DNA of 64,000 bases from Bacillus sp. JCM 19058 (GTDB taxonomy: Bacteria; Bacillota; Bacilli; Bacillales_H; Bacillaceae_D): NCBI GenBank assembly GCA_001310555.1, contig BAXO01000017.1:1-64000 (forward strand), given 5' to 3'. Below, in pieces: positions 39,309 to 50,264 of this stretch. The notes under the pieces are model-generated. The model worked only from the letters and a program-made list of their open reading frames with translations. It was not told the DNA's origin and made no database searches. The position numbers were made by a program, and so were the translations under genes. How positions within the stretch are numbered: the stretch's first letter is position 1; every line of letters starts with the position of its first letter.

Positions 39309-39669
39309 CTATTCATTACTTGCTGATTCTTGCTCTAACATTTGATTAAACCGCTCAGTAATATCCTCTTCCGTATAGCCTGCCTTTTCGAGGCGAGCAG
39401 CAAGGTTTTTCGACCAAAGCTGGAGACGTTGAGCCATTTTTTTGATATTTCTTCGACTCGCTTCCTTTACTTTCCTTAACTCGACCGTCTGCATTGGACA
39501 TTACATTTTCCACGATAAACAAGACTTTCCAGACCGCTTCTTCATCATAAGATTCGTGATTGCTATTGAGCTCGTCAATCACCTTTTTGTAAAAATCGCT
39601 AAACTCGTGAAAAGATATTTCTTCTTCCATATTTAAATAAACCTGCAATTGTTCATATATAGCTTGAAT
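39309..39669 (-). CDS. Small cytosolic protein, unknown function, possible ATT start (one frameshift)
   Basis: About 119 residues, helical and charged: YEQLQVYLNMEEEISFHEF, YKKVIDELNSNHESYDEE and VWKVLFIVENVMSNADGR, then MAQRLQLWSKNLAARLEKAG and EDITERFNQMLEQ. The frame changes at the A7 run near 39437. AGGAGG (39679-39684) stands nine bases before ATT 39669, and no ATG, GTG or TTG lies at the right distance in frame, so ATT may be the start; a TTG at 39693 would lie before the ribosome site. I do not recognise the family. Confidence 0.6.
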
Positions 39670-39911
39670 GACAACTCTCCTCCTTTTTTTCAAGAGTCTC
39701 GTTATTATAGCACATGAAAAGAACTGACGAAAGCCAAGCTTTATTTACAAAAAGTTAGCCTTCACTTTATGCTAAATAAGCCAACTCCCGCCTTTGACTA
39801 AATTGGCTATGTTGTTAGCACATCGCTTTTGCTTTCATATAAGTCCTTTGACAAGAAGCATTACAGCCAAAAGCAAGAAGCCCACCGTAAGACCGGGAGC
39901 TCCCTCCAACA

Positions 39912-40349
39912 CTATGCACCGCAATACTTTTCAAATGCCTTCTCAAGCTTTTGTACGACTTGAATCGGCTCATACCCTTCAATTTCATGACGTTCGACCA
40001 TCATTTGAACTTCTCCATTCTTTACTAAGGCAAAGGATGGAGAAGAAGGAGCATACCCTTTGAAATAATCTCGCGCTCTAGCCGTAGCTTCTTTGTCTTG
40101 TCCAGCGAACACAGTAGCAAATCGATCTGGCTGAATCTCATAATTTTTCATATAGGCTGCGGCAGGTCTGGCAATACCCCCAGCACAGCCACAAACTGAA
40201 TTAACCATGACTAGTGTTGTTCCTTTTTCGTTCAACAGTTCCTCAACCATCTCAGGCGTAGTCAATTCCTTGTAACCCGCCTCTACCATTTCTTTGCGCG
40301 CACCTTCGACGACATCATTCATAAAGAAATTAAACTCCATCTCGCTCAC
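39912..40349 (-). CDS. brxA: Bacilliredoxin (BrxA/BrxB, YphP family)
   Basis: 145 residues, intact. Thioredoxin-fold protein with the CGC active site in [17 protein letters not shown] near residue 53, followed by [16 protein letters not shown] and [12 protein letters not shown]. Bacilliredoxins remove bacillithiol from oxidised protein cysteines after oxidant stress. It stands alone. The start lies after a weak GGAG. Confidence 0.92.
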   Translation of the reverse strand: MSEMEFNFFMNDVVEGARKEMVEAGYKELTTPEMVEELLNEKGTTLVMVNSVCGCAGGIARPAAAYMKNYEIQPDRFATVFAGQDKEATARARDYFKGYAPSSPSFALVKNGEVQMMVERHEIEGYEPIQVVQKLEKAFEKYCGA

Positions 40350-40735
40350 TCCTAAAACTGTATTCTCCTGCTATTGTATCCTGAAATGCATAAGAAACCA
40401 ACGTTTTTGCCTAGAGTTCAATGGTATCGGCTAAAAATGAAGCTTGCAAACTTATTTGACAAGAGAACGCTTCACTTGACTTTCTATTAAGAACGCGACT
40501 AGAGCACTTCGAAGAAAATGTTCCCTTACCTATCTACAAGAGCCTTTGCACTTTCTAAACTTGGACATATCATAGTAATGAAATCGACAAAGTGATACAA
40601 TTATCGCGTTTTTTTATTTTTCAATGGAATTATGAAGTCAGCAAATTCTTGCTACCTACCTCGTTTCCAGGGTAATGTGGGGATTAAGCGGCTCACATAA
40701 CGGGATAATCGTATGACCAAAGTGAGGAGGATTTG
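40350..40735. other. Intergenic, no gene seen
   Basis: Divergent spacer between bacilliredoxin and the collagen-like gene. No recognisable RNA or small ORF; the GAGGAGG ribosome site of the collagen gene lies at its right end. Confidence 0.4.
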
Positions 40736-41368
40736 ATGGATCACTGCGTTCAATGCGGGAAGTGCAATAGCGATTGTGCGTGTAAACGGAAGGAACAATT
40801 CTCTAGTAAGAAAAATAAATATCCGATCGTTGGTCCAACCGGACCTGCAGGGCCTACAGGACCTCCTGGATTGCCAGGTACTCGCGGACCTACGGGAGTT
40901 CAAGGAGTTCAAGGAATCCAAGGAATTCCGGGATTGCCAGGAGCTCGCGGGCCTACAGGTCCAGCCGCTGGAATCAGCAGCTTTGCCAGCGTATTCAGGG
41001 TGGATCCTGGTACTGGGACAGATACAGTGCCTGGAAATACGGCTATTACGTTTACCAATGGTTTTGCAGTAGGACCAGCTTTGAGTTTCACAGCGCCTTC
41101 TAATACGGTTACCATTAGCCAAACAGGATTTTATGAGGTCAATTTGGTTGTGCACAATCAAATGATTGCAGATTTTAATTTGAATCTCAACGGTATTCCT
41201 GTCACCCCAGCTCCTTTTACTGGAGATGGCGGCGGACCGACGGCTATGCAAATTATCATTAATGTCACCACAGTACCGAGCACGCTTCAAGTCGTCAATG
41301 CAAGTGTTACACCAGTTCTACTTCATAATGCTACCAATACTACACTTGTTGTAACAAAACTCACCTAG
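40736..41368 (+). CDS. BclA-like collagen-repeat spore surface protein
   Basis: 210 residues. Cys-rich start ([20 protein letters not shown]), then about 17 Gly-X-Y triplets ([35 protein letters not shown]) rich in GPT, then a globular beta-rich C-terminal domain ([20 protein letters not shown]) of the TNF/C1q-like type seen in BclA exosporium glycoproteins. Expected to trimerise and sit on the spore or cell surface. The Cys-rich head in place of a BclA-type anchor is unusual. Intact. Confidence 0.85.
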   Translation: MDHCVQCGKCNSDCACKRKEQFSSKKNKYPIVGPTGPAGPTGPPGLPGTRGPTGVQGVQGIQGIPGLPGARGPTGPAAGISSFASVFRVDPGTGTDTVPGNTAITFTNGFAVGPALSFTAPSNTVTISQTGFYEVNLVVHNQMIADFNLNLNGIPVTPAPFTGDGGGPTAMQIIINVTTVPSTLQVVNASVTPVLLHNATNTTLVVTKLT

Positions 41369-41375
41369 AACCGTT

Positions 41376-41412
41376 CAGAACCCTCTTCAAAAAGCGGGTT
41401 CTGATTTTTTTT
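41376..41412 (+). terminator. Rho-independent terminator of the collagen-like gene
   Basis: CAGAACCC / GGGTTCTG stem followed by A and eight T. Confidence 0.85.
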
Positions 41413-41450
41413 CAACTTGAACGGCTTCTAATTGTATCGGTACAATAAGC

Positions 41451-42494
41451 TTATTGCAGTGCCGTACGCAACGCTTCGATGTTTTTTTCGCATTAAGCTA
41501 TAGTAGTCTTCACCGTTGTCGATGTCTTCCTGTACTAAAGCTTCAAGGTTGTGTAAATAAAGCGGCTCTGCCCCTACCTCATCCTTGACTACTTCCGCAA
41601 CCTTCGGCGTTATGTTCTGCTCAAACATAATATAATTCAATTCGTGTTCGTTTGCATAAGCTATAATCTCTTCCAGCTGCTTTTGCGAGGCTCATTCGTT
41701 GGCGACAAGCCAGAAATACTGAGCTGGTGTAGCCCATACCGCGCTTCCCAATACCCGTAGCCAGCATGAGAAACGATGAACGTATCTTTTTGGGCTGCAC
41801 CAACCATTTCTTGAAATTCTTGATCGAGCGTTTCCAATTCTGATTTAACGTCTTCAAAGTTAGCGACAAAATAGTCCTCTTGCTCCGGTAATAGCTCAAT
41901 CAGTGCATTCCTAATATTTTCGGCAAGAGATATCGCTAACATCGGATCTAACCAAACGTGCGGATCCTGATCATGATGATCGTGCTCGTCTCCGTCCTCA
42001 TGGGCATGCCCATCTCCGTGTTCGTGCTCGTCTTCGTCCTCATGAGCGTGACCGTCTTCGTGTTCGTGTTCGTCTCCGTCCTCATGAGCGTGACCATCTC
42101 TTAGTTCAATTCCTTGCGCTGCCTCGATGATTGCTACATTTTCACCTTTGATCGTATCGATTAATGCAGTGGCGAACCCTTCCAAGCCAGCACCGTTATA
42201 TATAAACCCATCTCCGTCTGCGACAGAAATCATTTCGCGTGCTGTTGGCTCGTATGTATGGGCATCTGCACCGACAGGAACTAAATTTTCTACTTGGACA
42301 TAGTCTCCGCCTATTTTGGCTGTCAAATCCTCTAGCGGAAATATAGTTGTATACAATTTTAATGCGTCTTCCCCAGAACGTTCTGATGAGCCGGCATCAT
42401 TATCCACCGCATCATTCTGGCTGCCGCAAGCAGTGAAAAATAAAGATGAAGAAAGCATCAATGTTAAAGCTAATGACTTCGAATGGCTGTTCAT
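41451..42494 (-). CDS. znuA: Zinc ABC transporter substrate-binding lipoprotein with His-rich loop (two frameshifts)
   Basis: About 347 residues, cluster A-I binding protein (ZnuA/AdcA). Lipobox FFTAC. Metal ligands: His in GADAHTYEPTAREM, His in DPHVWLDPML, His in FIVSHAGYGYWEARYG, and an acidic ligand expected near EPLYLHNLEALVQED. Between the first two is a His/Asp-rich loop of three 14-residue repeats. One T is missing near 41697 (NEPSQKQLEEI), and an A7 run near 41490 is one too long (MRKNIEALRTALQ). Start after AAAGGAG. No permease or ATPase gene is adjacent, so it may feed a transporter elsewhere. Confidence 0.9.
41981..42100. repeat. 42-bp tandem repeat coding the His-rich zinc loop
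   Basis: Roughly three copies of a 42-base unit inside znuA, coding DGHAHEDGDEHEHE, DGHAHEDEDEHEHG and DGHAHEDGDEHDHH. Copies differ mainly at third positions. Likely to vary in copy number between strains. Confidence 0.85.
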
Positions 42495-42507
42495 GATTTT
42501 CTCCTTT

Positions 42508-42554
42508 CGTAATGATTACGTTTTACTTGTTGGATTATATCGTAATCGATACGA
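42508..42554. promoter_or_regulatory. Two Zur-like operators in front of znuA
   Basis: CGTAATGATTACG (42508-42520) is a perfect palindrome matching the core of the Bacillus Zur box. TCGTAATCGATACGA (42540-42554) is a second, imperfect match. Both lie just upstream of the znuA ribosome site, so Zur repression in zinc-replete cells is likely. Confidence 0.75.
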
Positions 42555-42701
42555 TTTGTAAACCATCTCTTTTTGTTTATTAGCTCCTTCCTATTATGAT
42601 GCTTATTTTTTAGACATACGTGTGAGTTAAATGGAGAGCATCTCCTATGTGCCAGAAGGGCTATGTCCGCTCCGGAATGGGAACCTGATCGACAACGATC
42701 A

Positions 42702-42737
42702 AAAACAGATGTGGAAATCGACTTCCACATCTGTTTT
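42702..42737 (-). terminator. Terminator of the bkd operon
   Basis: Perfect 15-base stem AAAACAGATGTGGAA / TTCCACATCTGTTTT with a six-base loop, ten bases past the bkdB stop. Confidence 0.9.
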
Positions 42738-42747
42738 GCCGTCCTTT

Positions 42748-43968
42748 TTAATAAAGAGAAATCGTGCCCTCTCTCATGTTCTCAAGGCTTTCCTTTACCC
42801 GAGCTAAAAAGCGGCCGCAAATTAAGCCATCCAACACACGATGATCTAAAGAGAGGCAAAGATTGACCATACTGCGAATGGCGATGGAATCTCCCGTTTC
42901 GCTTTCAATCACTACAGGACGCTTCACAATCGATTCAACCGAGAGAATAGCGGCTTGCGATTGATTCAAAATCGGAGCTGATTGAATCGAACCAAATGAC
43001 CCTGTGTTGTTAACCGTAAACGTCCCCCCTTGCATATCACTGCTTTTTAACTCGCCTTTTCTCCCCTTGTGAGCAAGCTCCTGTACTTCACGAGCGAGCG
43101 CTTTAATCGACTTCTCGTCTGCATGTTTTATGACAGGGACAAAAAGCACTTCATCGGAAGCGACAGCAAGGGAAATGTTAATGTCTTTCTTTTGAATAAT
43201 TTTATCGCCTGCCCACTTAGAGTTCAGCTGCGGAAACTCCTTCAAAGCATCGACAATAGCTTTAATAAAAAATGGCATAAATGTTAAATTAATACCTTCT
43301 TTTACTTTAAAATCGTGCTTATGCCGATTTCGAAATTGGACAAGGCTGGTAACATCAACCTCAACCATTGTCCATGCATGGGGCGCTTCCTCTTTACTTT
43401 TTACCAAATTGGCTGCAATTGCTTTTCGAATTCCGCTTAACGGAATCTCCAAATCTTCCTTCTGCCTATGATCGGAGGAAGTTGATGAAGCTTGATACTG
43501 GTTCGTAGCCCCTTCTTCGATCGCCTTCTGAACATCCTTTCGTGTAATGCGACCACCTCGTCCGGAGCCCGATAAAGTCTCTAGGTTGACCCCGTGTTCC
43601 TGGGCAAGCTTTAAAACGGCCGGGGAAAAGCGCTTTTTCTGTGAAGCTTCCTCCTCTAAAGGCTGATCTGAATGCTGCATCGGCGTTGATACTCGTACTT
43701 CCTCATTTACTCCACCGGCTTCGGCTTTATCTGAAACCTCAATTGTACAAATCGCGGTACCGACACTAATCGTATCGTCTTCGTGTACGAGCAGTTCGCC
43801 GATTGTACCCGCATAGGATGAGGGAATCTCCGCGCTCACTTTATCTGTCATCACTTCGGCGATTGGATCGTATTTATTCACTTTCGCTCCTGGTTCAACT
43901 AGCCACTTCGTTATCGTCCCTTCAGTGACACTCTCTCCAAGCTGAGGCATCGTGATTTCTGTAGCCAT
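42748..43968 (-). CDS. bkdB: Branched-chain alpha-keto acid dehydrogenase E2 (dihydrolipoyl acyltransferase)
   Basis: 406 residues, intact. Lipoyl domain with the modified Lys in VMTDKVSAEIPS near residue 43; peripheral-subunit-binding domain FSPAVLKLAQEHGVNLETL..GRGGRITRKDV; catalytic domain ending LSLDHRVLDGLICGRFL with the HxxxDG active site. It transfers branched acyl groups to CoA within the BKD complex. Last gene of the operon, 16 bases after bkdAB. Confidence 0.95.
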   Translation of the reverse strand: MATEITMPQLGESVTEGTITKWLVEPGAKVNKYDPIAEVMTDKVSAEIPSSYAGTIGELLVHEDDTISVGTAICTIEVSDKAEAGGVNEEVRVSTPMQHSDQPLEEEASQKKRFSPAVLKLAQEHGVNLETLSGSGRGGRITRKDVQKAIEEGATNQYQASSTSSDHRQKEDLEIPLSGIRKAIAANLVKSKEEAPHAWTMVEVDVTSLVQFRNRHKHDFKVKEGINLTFMPFFIKAIVDALKEFPQLNSKWAGDKIIQKKDINISLAVASDEVLFVPVIKHADEKSIKALAREVQELAHKGRKGELKSSDMQGGTFTVNNTGSFGSIQSAPILNQSQAAILSVESIVKRPVVIESETGDSIAIRSMVNLCLSLDHRVLDGLICGRFLARVKESLENMREGTISLY

Positions 43969-43984
43969 GTTATCCCTCCGTTCG

Positions 43985-44968
43985 TTAAAACTCAGCTAGC
44001 TCACGCATCGCTGCTTCGACTTTATCAGGGTTAATCATAAAATGCTTTTCCATCGTAGGTGCATAAGGCATTGCGGGTACATCAGGACCGGCTAAACGCT
44101 TAATCGGAGCATCAAGCTCAAACAAGCATTGCTCAGCAATGATAGCAGCAACCTCCCCAATGATACTTCCTTCTTTATTGTCTTCGGTTATAAGCAGGAC
44201 CTTTCCAGTTTTACTTGCAGCAGCAACGATCTTCTCCTGATCGAGCGGATAAACCGTCCGCAAATCAAGAATATGGACTGAAATGCCATCCTTTTCGAGG
44301 CGCTCTGCCGCTTGGAGCGCAAAATGAACTGCTAACCCATAAGTGATCACGGTAATATCATCACCTTCCCGTTTCACCTCTGCTTCCCCAAGCGGCAGCG
44401 TATAATCGTTTTCTGGAACCTCACCCTTAATTAAGCGATACGCGCGTTTATGTTCAAAAAACAAGACCGGATCATCGGAGCGAATCGCTGCTTTTAACAA
44501 GCCTTTAACATCATAAGGTGTCGAAGGCATAACGATTTTTAGGCCTGGCGTATTGGCAAAAAGCGATTCAACTGACTGCGAATGATAAAAAGCGCCGTGG
44601 ATCCCTCCACCGTAAGGAGCACGAATGGTGATCGGGCAATGCCAATCGTTGTTTGAACGGTAACGAATTTTTGCTGCTTCGGAAATAATTTGGTTGACAG
44701 CTGGCATAATAAAATCAGCAAATTGCATCTCAGCTACTGGCCGCATCCCATACATTGCTGCGCCAATGCCGACGCCAGCAATTGCCGATTCTGCTAACGG
44801 TGTATCAATGACACGCGCCTCCCCAAATTGCTCAAACAAGCCGTTCGTTGCCCGAAATACGCCTCCCCTTGCACCGACATCCTCTCCAAGGATAAAGACT
44901 TTCTCATCCCGTTCCATCTCCTCACGAAGTGCTTGAGTTACGGCTTCAATATAAGAAATGACTGCCAC
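43985..44968 (-). CDS. bkdAB: Branched-chain alpha-keto acid dehydrogenase E1 beta
   Basis: 327 residues, intact. Transketolase-type beta subunit: FILGEDVGARGGVFRAT, AEMQFADFIMPAVNQI, RAPYGGGIHGAFYHSQSVE and a C-terminal domain DDITVITYGLAVHFALQAA. It pairs with bkdAA to decarboxylate branched-chain 2-oxo acids with thiamine diphosphate. 14 bases separate it from bkdAA. Confidence 0.95.
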   Translation of the reverse strand: MAVISYIEAVTQALREEMERDEKVFILGEDVGARGGVFRATNGLFEQFGEARVIDTPLAESAIAGVGIGAAMYGMRPVAEMQFADFIMPAVNQIISEAAKIRYRSNNDWHCPITIRAPYGGGIHGAFYHSQSVESLFANTPGLKIVMPSTPYDVKGLLKAAIRSDDPVLFFEHKRAYRLIKGEVPENDYTLPLGEAEVKREGDDITVITYGLAVHFALQAAERLEKDGISVHILDLRTVYPLDQEKIVAAASKTGKVLLITEDNKEGSIIGEVAAIIAEQCLFELDAPIKRLAGPDVPAMPYAPTMEKHFMINPDKVEAAMRELAEF

Positions 44969-44982
44969 GTCAAATTCCCCCT

Positions 44983-45975
44983 CTATTCTGCATACACATA
45001 ATTCATCAGACTTTCTGGATCGGCATACGGCGCATTTTCCGCATATTCTGTCGCTTCGTTTATAAGCTTTTCTACTTCTTCGGTCATTTTATTCAGCCGT
45101 TCTTCTGTCAATAAGTTGACGTCGCGTAAATACTGAGCAAATGTCAGGAGAGCGTCTCGCTTTTTAGCTTCTTCCACCTCTGCCTGGGAACGATACGTCC
45201 GATCATCATCGTCGCTAGAATGCGGCGTCAGTCGGTAAGAGATCGTTTCAATTAACGTTGGTCCGCCTCCACTGCGGGCTCGATCGGCCGCCTCTTTGAC
45301 AGCGCCATAAACAGCAAGCGGATCATTGCCGTCTACCGTGAACCCTGGCATCCCGTAACCAATCGCGCGATCGGCAACGTACTCACAGGCTAACTGCTTT
45401 TCGAGCGGAACAGAAATCGCGTATTTATTATTTTCACACATAAAAATAACAGGAAGCTTATGCACTCCGGCAAAATTAGCCCCTTCGTGAAAATCGCCTT
45501 GATTGGATGAGCCTTCGCCAAAAGTCGTGAAGGCTACAAAGTCACGACCTTCCATTTTGCCGGCTAAAGCGATACCAACCGCATGAGGCACCTGAGTTGT
45601 TACGGGTGAAGAGCCGGTCACAATTCGATTTGTCTTTTGTCCGAAATGGCCAGGCATTTGTCGTCCCCCCGAATTCGGATCCTCTGCTTTGGCAAAGCCA
45701 GACAGCATTAAATCGCGAGCCGTCATCCCAAAGGCCAAGACAACTCCCATATCACGGTAATAAGGGAGAATATAGTCTTTCGTTCGATCCAATGCAAACG
45801 CAGCTCCTACCTGAGCTGCCTCCTGTCCCTGACAAGAGATAACAAACGGTATTTTACCTGCACGGTTTAACAGCCACATTCGTTCGTCAATTTTTCGCGC
45901 TAACAGCATCGTTCGATACATTTCAAGTACAGTATCATCTGATAGCCCTAAAGCCGCGTGCTTGTTTTCAGTCAT
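44983..45975 (-). CDS. bkdAA: Branched-chain alpha-keto acid dehydrogenase E1 alpha
   Basis: 330 residues. ThDP-binding GEGSSNQGDFHEGANFA..FMCENNKYAIS motif (GDG-like start to NN), RKIDERMWLLNRAGKIPF and GMPGFTVDGND. Phosphorylation-loop-like YRLTPHSSDDD is present. I start at ATG 45975, six bases after AAAGGAGGT, although the frame is open further upstream. Confidence 0.95.
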   Translation of the reverse strand: MTENKHAALGLSDDTVLEMYRTMLLARKIDERMWLLNRAGKIPFVISCQGQEAAQVGAAFALDRTKDYILPYYRDMGVVLAFGMTARDLMLSGFAKAEDPNSGGRQMPGHFGQKTNRIVTGSSPVTTQVPHAVGIALAGKMEGRDFVAFTTFGEGSSNQGDFHEGANFAGVHKLPVIFMCENNKYAISVPLEKQLACEYVADRAIGYGMPGFTVDGNDPLAVYGAVKEAADRARSGGGPTLIETISYRLTPHSSDDDDRTYRSQAEVEEAKKRDALLTFAQYLRDVNLLTEERLNKMTEEVEKLINEATEYAENAPYADPESLMNYVYAE

Positions 45976-46030
45976 TCCCATACCTCCTTTGTTTAAGGGA
46001 CGAGCTAATGCTGCTCGTCGAACGCCTTCT

Positions 46031-47471
<1,441 letters not shown>

Positions 47472-47575
47472 TCACTTTTACATTGATTCAAAGGTCTATG
47501 ACAATCGCCTTTTTGGATAAAGGAAAGTCTCTACATGTTGAACCTATGTATCGCATAGACATTTTTATTGTAACG

Positions 47576-48682
47576 TTATACTTGGCCTTTATGTCGAGAT
47601 AAAATGTGGTGTCCATTTTGCAAAAACTGACTGCGCGAACGCTTCATTCGCTCGATTCGCTCTTCTGCCATTCGACCAGCTGCCTGATACGTCGGGATGT
47701 GATCGCGCTCTGAGATTTCAAATACTTTGCTCACATTATCGTAAATGCCTTCTACTTTTTTCATGGCGCGTTCGCGATTATAGCCCTTTAGTTCATCAGC
47801 GACATTGATCACGCCACCCGCATTAATGACATAATCCGGAGCATAGGCAATTCCCAATTCATGAAGCAAATTGCCGTCGCTTTCGTCCTTTAGTTGATTA
47901 TTCGCCGCACCGGCAACAGCCCTCACCTTTAACTGCGGAATCGTTTGTTCGTTCAAAGTAGCACCAAGAGCGCACGGGGCAAATATATCGGCCTCGACAC
48001 CGTATATTTCGTTAACTTCAACCGCTTTGGCCGAAAACTCAGCCATAGCCCGTTTCACGGCAGCCTGATCGATATCTGTTACGATTAAATTGACATTTTC
48101 CTGGTGAAGATGCTTGCAAAGCTGGTAGGCGACATTGCCCACTCCCTGAATCGCAACCGTCTTCCCGGATAAATCATCGCTTCCGAACGCGGCTTTGGCC
48201 GTAGCCTTCATCCCGACATAAATACCATACGCCGTAACCGGGGAAGGGTTCCCAGAAGCGCCAAAAGCTTGGGAGATTCCGGTGACATAATCCGTTTCTT
48301 CATGAATGAGATCCATATCCGCTTCTGTCGTACCGACATCCTCGGCCGTAATATACCGTCCGTTCAAGCCTTGAATAAAGCGACCAAAAGCTCGAAACAT
48401 TTCTTCATTTTTGTCCCGGCGTGGGTCGCCGATAATGACCGTTTTTCCGCCGCCAAGATTCAATCCGGCAGCCGCATTTTTATAGGTCATGCCTTTTGCC
48501 AATCGAAGAGCATCCTCAAATGCATCTGCTTCCTGCTCGTATTTCCACATTCTTGTACCGCCTAGTGCCGGTCCCAGTGTTGTGTCATGGATCGCAATGA
48601 TCGCCTTTAAACCTGACTGCTTATCCTGGCAAATAACGACTTGCTCATAATCATCCGACTCCATTTGGTGAAACAACTCCAT
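47576..48682 (-). CDS. bcd: Leucine dehydrogenase
   Basis: 368 residues, intact. Oxidative deamination of Leu, Val and Ile to 2-oxo acids. Substrate-binding [12 protein letters not shown], catalytic Lys in [23 protein letters not shown] motif [17 protein letters not shown], and [12 protein letters not shown]. Start ATG 48682 follows GGGGG. It heads the BKD operon and feeds it directly. No ptb or buk genes accompany it, unlike B. subtilis. Confidence 0.94.
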   Translation of the reverse strand: MELFHQMESDDYEQVVICQDKQSGLKAIIAIHDTTLGPALGGTRMWKYEQEADAFEDALRLAKGMTYKNAAAGLNLGGGKTVIIGDPRRDKNEEMFRAFGRFIQGLNGRYITAEDVGTTEADMDLIHEETDYVTGISQAFGASGNPSPVTAYGIYVGMKATAKAAFGSDDLSGKTVAIQGVGNVAYQLCKHLHQENVNLIVTDIDQAAVKRAMAEFSAKAVEVNEIYGVEADIFAPCALGATLNEQTIPQLKVRAVAGAANNQLKDESDGNLLHELGIAYAPDYVINAGGVINVADELKGYNRERAMKKVEGIYDNVSKVFEISERDHIPTYQAAGRMAEERIERMKRSRSQFLQNGHHILSRHKGQV

Positions 48683-49182
48683 ATGCCTTGCCCCCTTATT
48701 TACAGCTTGCCATAAGTAAATCGTCTTATGTAAATAATTGCTAAAAATAGTACCCATTTTCTTTCTTCTCTTCCCATGATAAAGTAAAGAAAGGCTATTG
48801 AAAAATACAAAGGCCTGAATGTTATTATGATCAGGTCCTAAGTGTAACTCTTAGTTCTCCTACTTCTACTATTACGCAAAAAAGACAAACTTGCAACCTT
48901 TACGATGTACATCCTTTCATTTTTTTCGTTAAAATTAAGGGTGAATTCCTCCTAACAAGCTGAAACAACGGAGATTCGAATGAACTATCCATCGCTTATG
49001 AAAGAGCTTGACCCTTTGGTGGTAAAGTGAAGCTTCATCCCAGCCGATCGTCAGTTGAACTAATCGAAAAATGGTGAGCTGTAAACAGCACCGAACGTTC
49101 TGTTTTATAGCTGGGAATTTTATTAACCGTTCACTCGGGACTAACGCGAATTTGCGAATATTTTTTTGAAAGAGGAATGCAA
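48683..49182. other. Intergenic upstream of the bcd-bkd operon
   Basis: No sigma-54 (TGGCAC-N5-TTGC) promoter seen ahead of bcd. A short plus-strand frame at 48979 (MNYPSLMKELDPLVV, then with one shift KLHPSRSSVELIEKW) follows an AACGGAG ribosome-like site; it may be a tiny gene or remnant, low confidence. Confidence 0.3.
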
Positions 49183-49421
49183 ATGGGCAGATTTATCGCT
49201 TTAATGATTCTCGTTATTCCGGCAGTATTAGCCGGCTTCGGAATCAAATTAATGAGGGACACAATATTTCAACTGATAAACGAGCCGTTTCCTTCACTCT
49301 CCTTGCAATTTTTTTAGTGGATTGATCTTTTTTTTGGTAGGGCTCAGCTTCATTGGCGGGTTTATTTTTTTACAGGGATCGCAAACGAGGTAAGATTGCG
49401 CCACGCTTTCAAAAGAAGTAA
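49183..49421 (+). CDS. yqzF: YqzF (DUF2627) small membrane protein (two frameshifts)
   Basis: About 79 residues after correction. MGRFIALMILVIPAVLAGFG and IKLMRDTIFQLINEPFPSL begin it; the frame breaks at two T7 runs (near 49310 and 49370), after which GLIFFLVGLSFIGGFIFYRDRKRG and IAPRFQKK complete it. Two helices. The family sits next to the bkd locus in Bacillus, which matches here. Its end overlaps the end of the convergent glycosyltransferase gene. Function unknown. Confidence 0.8.
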
Positions 49422-50264
49422 TTGTCTTGACTCACCTTCATTGAAATTACTTTGCTCTTCTGATTTCTTTGAGAACACCCCGATTTGATCGATCCACCGT
49501 AGCACGGGCAGCTGATTGATCACACGCGAAAACGAAATCCGCTCTGCCAAAATAAGAAGGAACAATAAAACGAAGGTGACTCCCCACTGGAAAGGTTCGC
49601 TTCGTTGGGTCAATGTGAACACTGCTAAAATGGCTCCTATCGTCGTTGCGCCATTATCGCCGAGCATCGCCTTTTTATGTCCGTCCAAAATAAAGACTAA
49701 ATAAAATGCAGTGGTTATATACAGCATTTCGAGAAAAGAAAGTGCAGGTCCGAGCAGCAAGAGTAGTGCTGCATACAGCAAGCTGAGCTTCCAAACTCGC
49801 AACGGTCGCGTATCAAACAAATTCATTACATGAGGGAACCAGCTTAAAAGTAAAAAGCTGCGAAGCGCTATGAGCCAGGAGGCTGGCTGGATCGACAATG
49901 TGAACAGAAACGAAACGATTAGCGTACCGCACAATTTAAGCATTCCAGTCGAAATGCTCTTTCGAGTAAAAATATAATAAAAGTGTCCCCTAAGCTTTTG
50001 GAAACGGGTGGCCGAAGCGGTCGTCAATGAGGCCGAGCAGCCAAATGGCGACTACATAATAAACTGCCTGTAATGAGACAGCCAACGAACTGTGCGAGGT
50101 AAAATCGCAAAAAAAACAGCATAACCGAAAATGACTAAAATTCCGAGGCTGTAAGGCAGCTGATGGCCTTCATAGTTTTTCGTCGTCCACGATAAACCGG
50201 CAAATGCAGTCATACTGAGATAGGCAATAAGCGGTAACAGAGCAATTAATATAATCATCTTCAA
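49362..50264 (-). CDS. MraY/WecA-like polyprenyl-phosphate sugar-phosphotransferase homologue (frameshifted)
   Basis: About 300 residues, polytopic. Starts TTG 50264 (or ATG 50258), overlapping the glycosyltransferase stop. Helices include SMTAFAGLSW and LGILVIFGYAVFFAI. The family acidic motif appears as WLLGLIDDRFGHPFPK in a middle frame, followed by LRGHFYYIFTRKSISTG and LGDNGATTIGAI. The gene needs two frame changes (near 50070 and 49995). It is shorter than canonical WecA, so catalytic competence is uncertain. Last gene of a steA operon. Confidence 0.7.

Noticed and set aside
40652..41290. 212-codon minus-strand frame across the collagen-like gene
   Set aside because: Shadow frame produced by the repetitive Gly-X-Y codons; Arg/Ser-rich nonsense composition.
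41981..42100. Regular 42-base repeats suggestive of a CRISPR or satellite
   Set aside because: No unique spacers; the repeats are in frame inside znuA and code the His-rich loop.
42491..42730. 79-codon minus-strand frame covering the Zur region
   Set aside because: It overlaps the znuA promoter and the bkd terminator and has no coding character.
48683..48960. Sigma-54 promoter expected for a bkd operon
   Set aside because: No -24/-12 element could be found ahead of bcd, so I do not call BkdR/SigL control.
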